NCBI RefSeq assembly: GCF_003286415.2
Contig: NZ_CP043450.1
Span: 6,944,001 to 7,008,000 of the forward strand
DNA from: Mucilaginibacter rubeus
GTDB lineage: Bacteria > Bacteroidota > Bacteroidia > Sphingobacteriales > Sphingobacteriaceae
Direction of reading: 5' to 3'
DNA: 64,000 nucleotides
Positions 42,667 through 51,846 of the stretch are shown piece by piece. The notes under the pieces were generated by a model, which saw nothing but the letters and a program-made list of their open reading frames with translations, made no database searches and was not told the DNA's origin. Made by a program: the position numbers and the translations under genes. Every line of letters starts with the position of its first letter. Positions within the stretch are counted from its first letter, which is position 1.

Positions 42667-43596
42667 TTACGCTCTCAAATCAACCAATTTCTCAGCCATT
42701 ACTTCGCTGATTTTTCGATACGAATCAAATGTCCAGCCGGCAACGTGTGGGCTTAACAATACCTTACCGCTTTGTCTTAATTCTTCAAACCATGGTTGCT
42801 CGGCAAGGGCGGGGAATTTTTCAACCTCAAGCACATCTAAACCGGCGCCTAATATTTTGCCTTCGCGTATCGCATTTAACACAGCGCTTACTTTAGCGGT
42901 TTTTCCGCGCGACGTGTTCAGGAAAAATATCGGTTTTTTAAAGTGGAACAGGTACTCATCATCAACCAGGCCATTAGTTTCGGTGGTCAGTGGAATATGA
43001 AGACTTAGTACATCGCTGTGCTTAACAATTTCTTCCATACTCACCTCGCGGGCATATTTATCGCTGAAGCCGGTTTTATATTTATCATAAGCGATAACAT
43101 TTGCCTGGAAGCCAGAAAGCTTGCGGGCAAAGCTACTGCCCATATGGCCATAGCCTATAATACCCACTGTTTTGCCTTTAAGCTCATAGCCGCGGTTAGC
43201 TTCACGCAGCCATTTGCCGTCACGGATTTCGGCATCGCCTCGGTTCAGGTTATTCATTAATGACAGTAATAAACCTATAGCATGTTCACCCACCGCATCT
43301 GAATTACCTTCAGGGGCATTAATGAGTGTTATTCCTTTTTGAATGGCATAATCTTCATCAATATTATCCATACCTGCGCCGGCACGGGCTATAAACTGCA
43401 GGTTGGTGGCAGCGTCCAGTACGGCTTTATCCACCCTAAATTTTGAGCGGATCACCAAACCGGCATAGTCGCCTATGATTTGCATGGCTTCGTCAACCTT
43501 AATCAGCGGACGGTAATCGCAGGTGTAACCTTTAGCTTCGGCCATCTCCATAAATATGGTATGCACATCATCAACAATAAGGATATTATTTTTCAA
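42667..43596 (-). CDS. D-isomer 2-hydroxyacid dehydrogenase (phosphoglycerate dehydrogenase-like)
   Basis: A 309-residue NAD-dependent dehydrogenase. Rossmann motif 'KTVGIIGYGHMGSSFARKL', substrate residues 'ARAGAGMDNID', catalytic Arg in 'FLNTSRGKTAKV' and His in 'VLLSPHVAGWTF' mark the D-2-hydroxyacid family; the short form lacks the ACT domain of long SerA. It is most similar in form to 3-phosphoglycerate dehydrogenase (serine synthesis), but hydroxypyruvate or other 2-ketoacids are possible substrates. The start is probably TTG 43596: the upstream ATG at 43641 is inside a -7 promoter box region (TAAATTTG, 43631-43624), so that stretch is likely 5' non-coding. Confidence 0.8.
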   Translation of the reverse strand: MKNNILIVDDVHTIFMEMAEAKGYTCDYRPLIKVDEAMQIIGDYAGLVIRSKFRVDKAVLDAATNLQFIARAGAGMDNIDEDYAIQKGITLINAPEGNSDAVGEHAIGLLLSLMNNLNRGDAEIRDGKWLREANRGYELKGKTVGIIGYGHMGSSFARKLSGFQANVIAYDKYKTGFSDKYAREVSMEEIVKHSDVLSLHIPLTTETNGLVDDEYLFHFKKPIFFLNTSRGKTAKVSAVLNAIREGKILGAGLDVLEVEKFPALAEQPWFEELRQSGKVLLSPHVAGWTFDSYRKISEVMAEKLVDLRA

Positions 43597-43623
43597 CGTA
43601 GTATCTATTTTTTTGTAAGAGGC

Positions 43624-43631
43624 CAAATTTA
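43624..43631 (-). promoter_or_regulatory. candidate -7 promoter box of the dehydrogenase gene
   Basis: TAAATTTG on the minus strand, 27 bp upstream of the TTG at 43596. It decides the start: it lies inside the frame open from ATG 43641. Confidence 0.5.
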
Positions 43632-43741
43632 CAAAATGCAAGGGTATTAGCCGACAGGGTTTTATAATGATAAGTGATTTTTACGTTGGGGATATATTTG
43701 ACAGTTGATTCGGACGAAATTAAGTGATCAAATTAAACAAG

Positions 43742-43835
43742 CGTCATCGCGAGGCATGAAGCAATCACCAAGAAGCAGAGAGACTATGCAAATCCGCTCT
43801 GTAAATTGGGGATTGCTTCGTGCCTCGCAATGACG
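43742..43835 (+). repeat. palindromic repeat family B, copy 5
   Basis: 94 bp; arms cgtcatcgcgaggcatgaagcaat and attgcttcgtgcctcgcaatgacg (two mismatches allowed); core has 'actatgcaaatccgctctgtaaattggggatt'-like blocks also seen in copy 6. It lies between the dehydrogenase start and the terminator of the processing protease. The rest of this 313-bp gap is described by its neighbours. Confidence 0.8.
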
Positions 43836-43852
43836 TGTGGTTATATGCCTAA

Positions 43853-43888
43853 ACAAAAAAACGCCCGGCATCTTTAGATACCGGGCGT
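43853..43888 (-). terminator. intrinsic terminator of the processing-protease gene
   Basis: On the minus strand ACGCCCGG pairs with CCGGGCGT and the stem extends through ATCT/AGAT. A run of T follows, 22 bp after the stop. Confidence 0.85.
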
Positions 43889-43909
43889 ACAATACTATTT
43901 GCAATTTAT

Positions 43910-46054
43910 TTAGTTAGCCGGTTGTGAACCTACGCTGGTAAATTTATTGTCAAGGCTGATATAGTCGGTCATGATTTGGCCGGCTTCGCGTTTTACAAAG
44001 TCAAGATCTTCGTTTTTAGGTTTGGTTTGTCCTTTTTTAAGGGCTGGTAAACCTAAAGCCACACGGCGCAGGTTGTTACGATCAAATGATTTTTGCTCAT
44101 CATCGTCGCGTTGTTTTTTCAGATCAGATTCTTTTAACGAGATACTGTCATCCGCATCATGCTTTTTGAAATCGGCGATATCTTCAAGCAAATATTTGTA
44201 GCTGTCGCTGCTGCTCATACGCTGATCATGCAGCTTTTTAAGCTGTGGCAGCACGCCGGTGAAATCGCCGGTTTTGGTGTAGTCTGTTTTAGCAATCACA
44301 TCAAAAGGCATGGCTGACGGCTCTGTATCTTCACCGTATTTATCCAACGGAATAACCGACGGGAATGAAATATCAGGCGTTACACCTTTATGCTGGGTTG
44401 AGTTACCGCTGATACGATAGAACTTGGCTATAGTAAGGTTAAGCTGACCGTAAGTGCTTTGGCTACCGGTTGAAGTAGTCTTTTTACCACCGCCAACTAC
44501 ACCCGCAATTTTATCACGCAATGAAGATCCTATCACCCTGTCAAGATCAATGGCGCTTTGTACCGAGCCTTTACCATAGGTTTGGGTACCCAGTATCAAA
44601 CCGCGACCGTAATCCTGTATAGCACCGGAGAAAATTTCAGAGGCCGAAGCGCTGAAACGGTCGACCAGTACAGCCATCGGGCCGCTGTAAGTAATATCCG
44701 GATCTTCGTCTTTATCAATTTCAACCTGGTCTTTAGTATCGCGTACCTGTACTACCGGGCCGGTTTTAATGAAAAGGCCTGTAAGCTCAATAGCTTCCAT
44801 TAATGAGCCACCACCGTTTTCACGTAGGTCAATCACGAGGCCATCAACGTTTTCTTTCTTCAAAGAATCGAGTATGGCCTTAACATCGTGGGTGGTACTT
44901 TTGTAGTTAGGGTTACCTGCTTTGTAATCGTTAAAATCGATATAGAATGCAGGGATAGATATTACACCTATTTTAACTGTTTTACCATTGCTGTTGTAAG
45001 TACGGATCTCCTTTTTGGCCGATTGGTCTTTCAGGATGATTTTTTCGCGTACCATTTCAACAACTTTTGGTTTAGCAGAAGCGTTTACACCGGCAGGTAA
45101 GATCTCAAGCCTTACCGTAGTACCTTTAGTACCGCGGATAATAGCTATGGCGTTGTCAACACGCCAGCCTACTACGTTCTGAAATTCACCGGTTTTGCCT
45201 TGTGCTACGGCAACTATACGGTCATCAACACTTATCTGGTGACTTTTATCGGCAGGGCCGCCTGCTACAATGGTTTTAATGGTTACGTATTCGTTTTCCA
45301 CCTGTAATGAAGCACCGATACCCTCAACCTGACGTGACATTTCAATATTGAAATTAGCCGCGTTTGATGGGTTAAAGTAATTGGTGTGCGGATCGATAGC
45401 CTCAGTAAAAGCATCCATGAAATACTGGAAAACATCCTGGTTAGATAGCTTGTTGGTTTGAGTCAACAGGTTTTCGTAACGTTTTTTTAGCGTTTCTTTA
45501 TTTTTAGCCATATCTGCGCTGGCCAGTTTCAGGTTCAGCAAGTCGTATTTAACACGCTGGGTCCACATGGCATCCATATCGGCTTGCGTAGCTATCCATG
45601 GCAATTTATCACGATCGTAAACAAAGGTTTCGGTTTTGTTGAAATCGAAGTTTTTGTTGATCTGCGCCAGTGAAAATTTTACGTGCTCGATATATCTTTT
45701 CTGAAAAACGTTGAAGATATAAAAAGCATCGGCAAGGTTACCGGCTTTAATATCATCATCAAGTACGGTTTTATATTTTTCAAAATCCTTAATATCTGAT
45801 GCTAAAAAGTAGCTGTGGTTTTCATCAAGCGATTTGATATAACGATCGTAGATTACGGCAGAAACCGAATCATTAAGCGGTACTTTTTTATAGTTATAGT
45901 TGGATATCAATGCTGCTACCTGCTTACAAACAACACTTTGCTGTTCATCGGGCTGTAAATCATTTGAACCTGCTACTTTAACCGGTTTGGATGGGGATGC
46001 TTTACAGGCGAGGGCAGCGCCCAGCACCAATAACAAATATACTTTCTTAAACAT
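43910..46054 (-). CDS. C-terminal processing peptidase (Prc/Tsp-type, S41)
   Basis: A 714-residue periplasmic serine protease (E. coli Prc/Tsp ~680). Signal peptide with a possible lipobox (LGAALAC17). A tail-specific-protease N-terminal domain, a PDZ domain ('GIGASLQVENEYVTIKTIV', 'AGGPADKSHQISVDDRIVAV'), and the S41 catalytic domain follow, with Ser in 'VLVDRFSASASEIFSGAIQ' and Lys in 'TQTYGKGSVQSAID'. The C-terminal DUF3340-like segment ends near residue 700. It degrades proteins with non-polar C-termini in the envelope. ATG 46054 (MFKKVYLLLV) fits the signal peptide; ATG 46096 is an alternative. Confidence 0.93.
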   Translation of the reverse strand: MFKKVYLLLVLGAALACKASPSKPVKVAGSNDLQPDEQQSVVCKQVAALISNYNYKKVPLNDSVSAVIYDRYIKSLDENHSYFLASDIKDFEKYKTVLDDDIKAGNLADAFYIFNVFQKRYIEHVKFSLAQINKNFDFNKTETFVYDRDKLPWIATQADMDAMWTQRVKYDLLNLKLASADMAKNKETLKKRYENLLTQTNKLSNQDVFQYFMDAFTEAIDPHTNYFNPSNAANFNIEMSRQVEGIGASLQVENEYVTIKTIVAGGPADKSHQISVDDRIVAVAQGKTGEFQNVVGWRVDNAIAIIRGTKGTTVRLEILPAGVNASAKPKVVEMVREKIILKDQSAKKEIRTYNSNGKTVKIGVISIPAFYIDFNDYKAGNPNYKSTTHDVKAILDSLKKENVDGLVIDLRENGGGSLMEAIELTGLFIKTGPVVQVRDTKDQVEIDKDEDPDITYSGPMAVLVDRFSASASEIFSGAIQDYGRGLILGTQTYGKGSVQSAIDLDRVIGSSLRDKIAGVVGGGKKTTSTGSQSTYGQLNLTIAKFYRISGNSTQHKGVTPDISFPSVIPLDKYGEDTEPSAMPFDVIAKTDYTKTGDFTGVLPQLKKLHDQRMSSSDSYKYLLEDIADFKKHDADDSISLKESDLKKQRDDDEQKSFDRNNLRRVALGLPALKKGQTKPKNEDLDFVKREAGQIMTDYISLDNKFTSVGSQPAN

Positions 46055-46135
46055 ATCTTTTACTGTAGTTAAATCGGGGTTGGTGTAAAACATCAATACT
46101 TGTGCCTATTATTAGTTTGCTAATGTAAAATAAAA

Positions 46136-46161
46136 AAGAGACAGTCAAAATGCTGTCTCTT
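46136..46161 (-). terminator. intrinsic terminator of the TPR-protein gene
   Basis: AAGAGACAG and CTGTCTCTT form a 9-bp stem with an 8-nt loop and T run on the minus strand, ~80 bp after the stop at 46244. Confidence 0.85.
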
Positions 46162-46243
46162 AATTACTAATAACAATAATACGATTATGTTTTACTAAAA
46201 GTATGTGGGCAACACCATTTTACCATTTTGTTACAAAAAATTA

Positions 46244-46873
46244 CTATTTGTTAACAGGTTTGGTAATCGTACCGGCATCTGCGGTTTCGGCAAAGCGGGT
46301 TTCAGAGTGTGGTGTTTTAAATTTATTGTCCTGTAAATAGCGCGTTTTTTTCTCAACCAGGGCCAGATCATAAGTTAAACCGCGAGATACAGCCAACTGG
46401 CGCGCTTCGGCCAGATCCTGTTTGGCCTGTGCATAATCGCCATAGTCGGCTTTTACCGCGGCAAGATCAAGTAGGTTAGCTATGGTATGCCTGTCGTCGT
46501 TTTGCTGGCGCGATATGGTAATGCTTTGTAACAGGAACCATTTGGCTTCGGCCAGTCGGTTTTGTTTCATATACATTTGCGCCAAATCACTAAAGTTGTA
46601 GCTGGCGGCGTTGTATACATGGAAACGCATATTGTGTTGAGCGGTTCTCATCACCGATTCCTCGATCATAGCCATTACATATGGCGTATGCTCAATAGTA
46701 GTTGGCGGAATTTTTACTTTAGCAACAGTTGGGGGGGGCAGCCTTTTAATAGAATGACTTTGCGCATAGGCCATTTGCGGATACCGGGCGCGCTTATTGA
46801 ACGGTTTATAATACCATTGCGCAGACGCATTGAACCCGATAGCGCATAAAATAATAAGTAGGAAATATCTCAT
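46244..46873 (-). CDS. secreted protein with TPR-like helices
   Basis: A 209-residue protein with signal peptide (1-19, NASAQ). Residues ~90-180 consist of two or three helical repeats of TPR type ('YNFSDLAQMYMKQNRLAEAKW', written in pieces: YNFSDLAQMYM and KQNRLAEAKW; then 'LLDLAAVKADYGDYAQAKQDL'). The linker before them is Pro/basic. It probably acts as a periplasmic protein-binding module; the role is unknown. It is monocistronic, upstream of the protease gene on the same strand with a terminator between. Confidence 0.65.
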   Translation of the reverse strand: MRYFLLIILCAIGFNASAQWYYKPFNKRARYPQMAYAQSHSIKRLPPPTVAKVKIPPTTIEHTPYVMAMIEESVMRTAQHNMRFHVYNAASYNFSDLAQMYMKQNRLAEAKWFLLQSITISRQQNDDRHTIANLLDLAAVKADYGDYAQAKQDLAEARQLAVSRGLTYDLALVEKKTRYLQDNKFKTPHSETRFAETADAGTITKPVNK

Positions 46874-47054
46874 CTAATCTTTTTTCCTGGGTTTAAACTG
46901 TATAATTTTAAATTAATCAGCTTAACAAATGTAATTATTTGTTAACGGCAAAACAATACCTGTAAAAAGTAACAGCTACATAAACGCTTAATTATCACTG
47001 TTATTTTACAAATGTTGAATTTGTACCTTTCTACGGAAAAAATAAATTTAGGTT

Positions 47055-47897
47055 TTAGTTAAATACTTCTACGTCGCCGTCATGCAGGGCCCAAACCATG
47101 TAAGGGTGTGTATCTGAGTGATATATCTGCCCGTCTGTAGTAATGCCTATTACACCGGCAAAGCCGTCATAAGGCTTCATTTCATCAAGGGTTTTTTCGG
47201 TGGCGGCCATGAGGGCCATGCCATCGGTTACGCGTGTAACAATTTTAACAGCTACCGATCCGCTCACAATATCCTCGCCTACGCCGGTACATGAAACGCC
47301 GGCAAACTCATTGGCGTAGTTGCCCGCTGTAGTTGCCGAATCACTTACACGGCCAGGTATTTCAAAGCCTTTACCCCCGGTGCTGGTGGCGGCAGCCAGG
47401 TTACCATGCACATCCAGCGCTACGCAGCCCACGGTGCCAAGCCTTATAGAGTCGCTGAGCTTTTGTTCATACTCACGACGGCGCTGTGGAATTTCGGGAT
47501 TATAGTATTTATGTCCGTTTTCAATAGCAAAATCACATGCTCCCTTACCGCTCAATACACGGTCATCATAGGCTTGAAGTTTTTCAGCTACACAGATAGG
47601 GTTTTTAACATCCTCAATGTTGATAACGCCCGAAAAGCGCTGGGTTTTGCCATCCATAAGAGAAGCGCTCAGACGTATTTTGCCATCGCTCTGTATTTGT
47701 GAACCGGTGCCTGCATTAAAAAGCTCGCAGTCTTCAAGCAAACGTACGGTATATACTACAGTTTCTGCAGCTGTATGGTGTTGCAGGTAGTTATATCCTA
47801 ATTGCACAATGCCGTTCAGGGCCTCCTGCTTGGCCAGCTTTACTTCCTGGTTGGTAAGCGATTCGCTAAAAAAACCGCCATGAATAATTATTTTCAT
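47055..47897 (-). CDS. isoaspartyl peptidase / L-asparaginase (Ntn hydrolase, plant type)
   Basis: A 280-residue precursor autoprocessed at the Gly-Thr bond. The nucleophile is T155 in 'IRLGTVGCVALDVHG', followed by 'AAATSTGGKGF', 'PGRVSDSATTAGNYAN' and 'CTGVGEDIV', as in E. coli IaaA. It would cleave beta-aspartyl dipeptides. Beside cyanophycinase (47969-48889) and cyanophycin synthetase (49058-51685), its likely substrate is beta-Asp-Arg from cyanophycin breakdown, giving Asp and Arg. It is read on the same strand as cyanophycinase, with 71 bp between them, so the two are probably co-transcribed. Confidence 0.9.
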   Translation of the reverse strand: MKIIIHGGFFSESLTNQEVKLAKQEALNGIVQLGYNYLQHHTAAETVVYTVRLLEDCELFNAGTGSQIQSDGKIRLSASLMDGKTQRFSGVINIEDVKNPICVAEKLQAYDDRVLSGKGACDFAIENGHKYYNPEIPQRRREYEQKLSDSIRLGTVGCVALDVHGNLAAATSTGGKGFEIPGRVSDSATTAGNYANEFAGVSCTGVGEDIVSGSVAVKIVTRVTDGMALMAATEKTLDEMKPYDGFAGVIGITTDGQIYHSDTHPYMVWALHDGDVEVFN

Positions 47898-47968
47898 AAT
47901 TATAAATTAAGTAGATGTACCTGCATAAATAAGGCCAGGGTATCTATAAAAACTTTATGCAGCGTAAA

Positions 47969-48889
47969 TTATTGTAAAAGTTTGCTTCCCGGTGCCTGGA
48001 TAAAAACACCTTCTTCAACTTTCATGTTCTTTTTTATGATTAAACGGTGCTGTACCAGGTCGTATTTATCAAATATCGACATCACGTGCACCCTCAGGTT
48101 CTCGATGGAGATTGGCGAACCAAGTTCCACATCGTATATATTGGTCGACACAATGTTGCGTCCATCAACCAAAATAATCAGGCCCGAACCAATGGCTTCC
48201 ATCATATACCCCTCGGTTATGAGCAAACCGGTGTCCTCGCCCAAACCTATCCCTAAAATACCGGGATTGGTTGCTACGGCGTACATTAACCGGCCGATAC
48301 GACCGCGTTGTACAAAGTGTGTATCAACAATTACCGAGTCGATAAAGCCAAGCCCGGCGGTTATTTGTACCTCGCCTTTAACAAGGGCTTCGTTGCTTTG
48401 CCCGCGGTAGATCATGTGTGTTGATGCTGCCGCCGCGCCTGCCGAAGTCCCGGCTATTACAAAGTTTTCTTTTTGATAACGTTGTTTCAGGATCTGCAAA
48501 AACTCTGTGCCACCAAAAATGGCTGTGAGCCTTAGCTGATCGCCTCCGCTAAACATAACCACATCGGCTTTGCGGATCCTGTCTAAGTATTCCTTCTTCG
48601 CGGCATCCTCACGGGTTTTAATGTGCAATACATCAACATTAGTAACATTAAGCTGGCCAAACGCCTTGATATATTCCTGGCCAACAAGCTCGGGGATCTG
48701 CGATGCGGTAGTAATTACCTCAATTTTTGAGCCCTCGTGCTTAGCCGACTCGTTAATAATGCGCCTTAATATGCCTTGTTCAAAGAACTTGATATAATCC
48801 GGCTGCAAAATGTGCTCTTGTAGGGTAACATTACTCCCCATATCAACCGCTCCACCTATAATTATTAGCTTACCTTTCGGGACAATCAT
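47969..48889 (-). CDS. cphB: cyanophycinase
   Basis: A 306-residue serine exopeptidase of the S51 family that releases beta-Asp-Arg from cyanophycin. The nucleophile is S149 in 'VIAGTSAGAAAAS', with 'FSGGDQLRLTA' and 'GLGFIDSVIVDTHFVQRGR' as further family blocks. There is no signal peptide, so the enzyme is cytoplasmic, acting on stored granules rather than outside polymer. It is divergent from cphA (168 bp between starts), giving a shared control region, and followed by the isoaspartyl peptidase. Confidence 0.94.
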   Translation of the reverse strand: MIVPKGKLIIIGGAVDMGSNVTLQEHILQPDYIKFFEQGILRRIINESAKHEGSKIEVITTASQIPELVGQEYIKAFGQLNVTNVDVLHIKTREDAAKKEYLDRIRKADVVMFSGGDQLRLTAIFGGTEFLQILKQRYQKENFVIAGTSAGAAAASTHMIYRGQSNEALVKGEVQITAGLGFIDSVIVDTHFVQRGRIGRLMYAVATNPGILGIGLGEDTGLLITEGYMMEAIGSGLIILVDGRNIVSTNIYDVELGSPISIENLRVHVMSIFDKYDLVQHRLIIKKNMKVEEGVFIQAPGSKLLQ

Positions 48890-49057
48890 GATTATTTCAC
48901 ACTATCTTAATATAACTATATACAAATTACGACAAAAAGCAGCAGAAACACAGGAACTAATAATAAATAATGGATTTCGTCATCAAAAACTTTATTGATC
49001 TGTTATGTTTCTATAGCTTTAAGGGAAATTTTATAAGAAAAAAACGGCCACTACTTT
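48890..49057. promoter_or_regulatory. cphB-cphA divergent promoter region
   Basis: 168 bp, AT-rich, with no exact TAnnTTTG box, TTTG or repeated operator that I can identify. It must hold both promoters of the cyanophycin genes. Confidence 0.4.
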
Positions 49058-51685
49058 ATGAACATTGAAAACATCCAGGTTTTACGCGGACCAAATATTT
49101 GGAGCATCAGGCGCAAGAAATTAATACAAATGCGGCTTGATTTGCAGGAGATGGAACACCGCCCCACTAATGAAATTGACGGGTTTTATGAGCGACTCGA
49201 AAAATTACTGCCATCGCTCTACAGCCATCGCTGTTCGCCCGGCGTACCCGGAGGCTTTTTTCAGCGTGTTATGGCCGGCACCTGGATGGGCCATGTTATT
49301 GAACACATCGCCCTTGAAATACAAACCCTTGCCGGCATGGATACCGGCTTTGGCCGTACCCGCGAAACCAAAACTAAAGGCGTATACAATGTAGTATTTG
49401 CCTACCTGGAAGAAAAAGTAGGTGTTTTTGCCGCTGAATCGGCCGTGCGCATTGCCGAGGCGCTGATAAAAGGCGAAGATTATAACCTGGAGGCCGATAT
49501 TCAGCAAATGCGCGAAATCAGGGAGAACACGCGTTTGGGCCCAAGCACCGGTTCAATTGTTGAAGAGGCTATTGCAAGGGATATCCCCTGGATCAGGCTT
49601 AACAACCAATCATTAGTGCAGTTGGGCTATGGTAAAAACCAGGTACGTTTCCGCGCTACCATGACCGAAAAAACCAGCAGCATTGCCGTTGATATTGCCA
49701 GCAACAAGGAAGAAACCAAACGCCTGTTACAGGAGCAAGCCATCCCGGTTGCTAAAGGTGTAACTATCTCATCGGCATCCGCTGTACCTGATGCCATCCG
49801 CAAGGTTGGCTTTCCGCTGGTGTTTAAGCCGCTTGACGGCAATCATGGCCGGGGCATTTCTATCAATATAAAGACTGAAGAGGAAGCTATCGAGGCTTAT
49901 GAACATGCCGCCAAAATATCGCGCCGCGTAATTGTTGAGCGCTACGTTACCGGGTTTGATTTCAGGGTATTGGTGATAGATAACAAAATGGTTGCTGCCG
50001 CGCTACGTAAACCGGCCAATGTTACTGGCGACGGCAAGCTGAATATCCAGCAACTGATAGATCTGGAAAACACCGACCCGCGTCGTGGTTACGGGCATGA
50101 AAATGTGCTTACAGAAATCTCTGTTGACCGCGATACGCTCGACCTGTTGGAAAAGAAAGGTTATACATTGGAAACCATTCCTGAAAAAGATGAGGTGGTT
50201 TATGTGAAATCAACCGCTAACCTGAGCACGGGCGGTACTTCTGTTGATGTTACCGACCATGTGCACCCGCAAAACATTTTTATCTGCGAGCGGATCTCCA
50301 AGATCATCGGTCTGGATATTTGCGGTATTGATATCATGGCTAAAAACCTTACCGAGCCACTTACCGATACCGGCGGTGTGATACTGGAAGTTAATGCTGC
50401 GCCGGGCTTCAGGATGCACATTGCGCCAAGCGAGGGTTTGCCGCGTAACGTGGCTGGTCATGTGATTGACATGCTATATCCGGCAGGTAAATCGGCCAGG
50501 GTGCCTATCATATCTATTACCGGTACAAACGGGAAAACCACTACCACACGTTTGATAGCACATATCGTAAAAAATAACGGCCATAGGGTTGGCTTTACCA
50601 CGTCCGACGGTATTTATGTACAAAATAACATGATGCTGAAGGGGGATACAACTGGCCCAGTGAGTGCCGAGTTTATTTTGAAAGACCCGACGGTTGATTT
50701 TGCCGTACTGGAAACTGCCCGCGGCGGTATCCTGCGCTCGGGTTTAGGCTTTAACCAGTGTGATATCGGTGTGATCACCAATATCCAGGAAGATCACCTT
50801 GGTTTACAAGATATTCATAGTCTTGAAGATTTGATGCGGGTAAAAAGCGTTGTGATCAATTCGGTAAAAAAAGATGGATGGGGTGTTTTGAATGCCGACA
50901 ACGAATACTGCGTACGCATTGGCAAAAAAGCCGAATGTAACATCGCCTATTTCAGCCGGAACGAAAACAACCCGATCATTAAATCGCATTGCAAAAAAGG
51001 AGGGATTGCCGCCATCTGCGAAAATGGATTCATCACCATTTTAAAAGGCGACTGGAAGATCCGCGTACAACGTACCATCCTGATTCCGTTAACCTTTGGT
51101 GGTACCGTGCCGTTTATGATTGAGAATGTGCTTGCCGCAACACTGGCTACATTTTTATGGGGATTTAAAACAGAGGATATCAAGATCTCGCTTGAAACCT
51201 TTATTCCATCGGCCTCACAAACGCCTGGTCGTATGAATATTTTTGAGTTTAAAGATTTCCGTTTCATGATTGATTTTGCGCATAACCCGGATGGCTACAA
51301 TGGCGTAAGCGAGTTTTTGAAACATATCGATTCGCCGCTTAAGATAGGTATCATAGCCGGTACCGGCGACAGGCGCGATGAAGACATCCGCGAATTGGGT
51401 AAAATTTCGGCAGGTATGTTTGATTACATTATCCTTCGCCAGGAAAAACACCTGCGCGGCCGTACTGCCGAAAACATTATCGGTCTGCTCAAAGAGGGTA
51501 TCTATTCTATAGATCCGGAAAAAGGAGTAGAAGTTGTGCCTAAAGAAGTTGACGCCATTAAACATGCCATGAGCCTTGCCCGCCCGGGATCATTCATTAC
51601 CGCATTGAGCGATGTGGTAGATAATGCCATCGAAACTGTTCAGGATTACCAGGAGCAGGAACGGAATGGGTTGTTTAATGTGTAA
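49058..51685 (+). CDS. cphA: cyanophycin synthetase
   Basis: An 875-residue ATP-dependent ligase that builds cyanophycin (poly-Asp backbone with Arg side chains) without a template. An N-terminal domain (~1-160, 'MAGTWMGHVIEHIALEIQ') is followed by an ATP-grasp domain (~215-480; 'FPLVFKPLDGNHGRGISI', 'VILEVNAAPGFRMH') that adds Asp, and a Mur-ligase-like domain whose P-loop is 'ITGTNGKTTTTRLIAH' (~488), with 'ETARGGILRSGLGF' and 'DFAHNPDGYNG'. It adds Arg. Length is normal for bacterial CphA (~870-900). It may serve nitrogen and arginine storage. Confidence 0.96.
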   Translation: MNIENIQVLRGPNIWSIRRKKLIQMRLDLQEMEHRPTNEIDGFYERLEKLLPSLYSHRCSPGVPGGFFQRVMAGTWMGHVIEHIALEIQTLAGMDTGFGRTRETKTKGVYNVVFAYLEEKVGVFAAESAVRIAEALIKGEDYNLEADIQQMREIRENTRLGPSTGSIVEEAIARDIPWIRLNNQSLVQLGYGKNQVRFRATMTEKTSSIAVDIASNKEETKRLLQEQAIPVAKGVTISSASAVPDAIRKVGFPLVFKPLDGNHGRGISINIKTEEEAIEAYEHAAKISRRVIVERYVTGFDFRVLVIDNKMVAAALRKPANVTGDGKLNIQQLIDLENTDPRRGYGHENVLTEISVDRDTLDLLEKKGYTLETIPEKDEVVYVKSTANLSTGGTSVDVTDHVHPQNIFICERISKIIGLDICGIDIMAKNLTEPLTDTGGVILEVNAAPGFRMHIAPSEGLPRNVAGHVIDMLYPAGKSARVPIISITGTNGKTTTTRLIAHIVKNNGHRVGFTTSDGIYVQNNMMLKGDTTGPVSAEFILKDPTVDFAVLETARGGILRSGLGFNQCDIGVITNIQEDHLGLQDIHSLEDLMRVKSVVINSVKKDGWGVLNADNEYCVRIGKKAECNIAYFSRNENNPIIKSHCKKGGIAAICENGFITILKGDWKIRVQRTILIPLTFGGTVPFMIENVLAATLATFLWGFKTEDIKISLETFIPSASQTPGRMNIFEFKDFRFMIDFAHNPDGYNGVSEFLKHIDSPLKIGIIAGTGDRRDEDIRELGKISAGMFDYIILRQEKHLRGRTAENIIGLLKEGIYSIDPEKGVEVVPKEVDAIKHAMSLARPGSFITALSDVVDNAIETVQDYQEQERNGLFNV

Positions 51686-51701
51686 TGATTGATATTAATA
51701 T

Positions 51702-51846
51702 AAAAAATTGTCATTTCGATAGAGCAGGGAGGGAATAGGCGCCGGGGCGAAAGAGAAATCTTATGCACTGTTAACGCAGCTTTGCATGCGGCTCACCAGG
51801 ACGTATAAGATTTCTCCTCGTTCCTCGTTCGAAATGACAATTTTTT
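51702..51846. repeat. 145-bp inverted repeat (family C)
   Basis: Outer arms aaaaaattgtcatttcga (51702-51719) and tcgaaatgacaatttttt (51829-51846) are perfect over 18 bp. Inner arms agaaatcttat and ataagatttct pair as well. It separates convergent cphA and the glycosylase gene and could act as a terminator for both. Confidence 0.8.
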
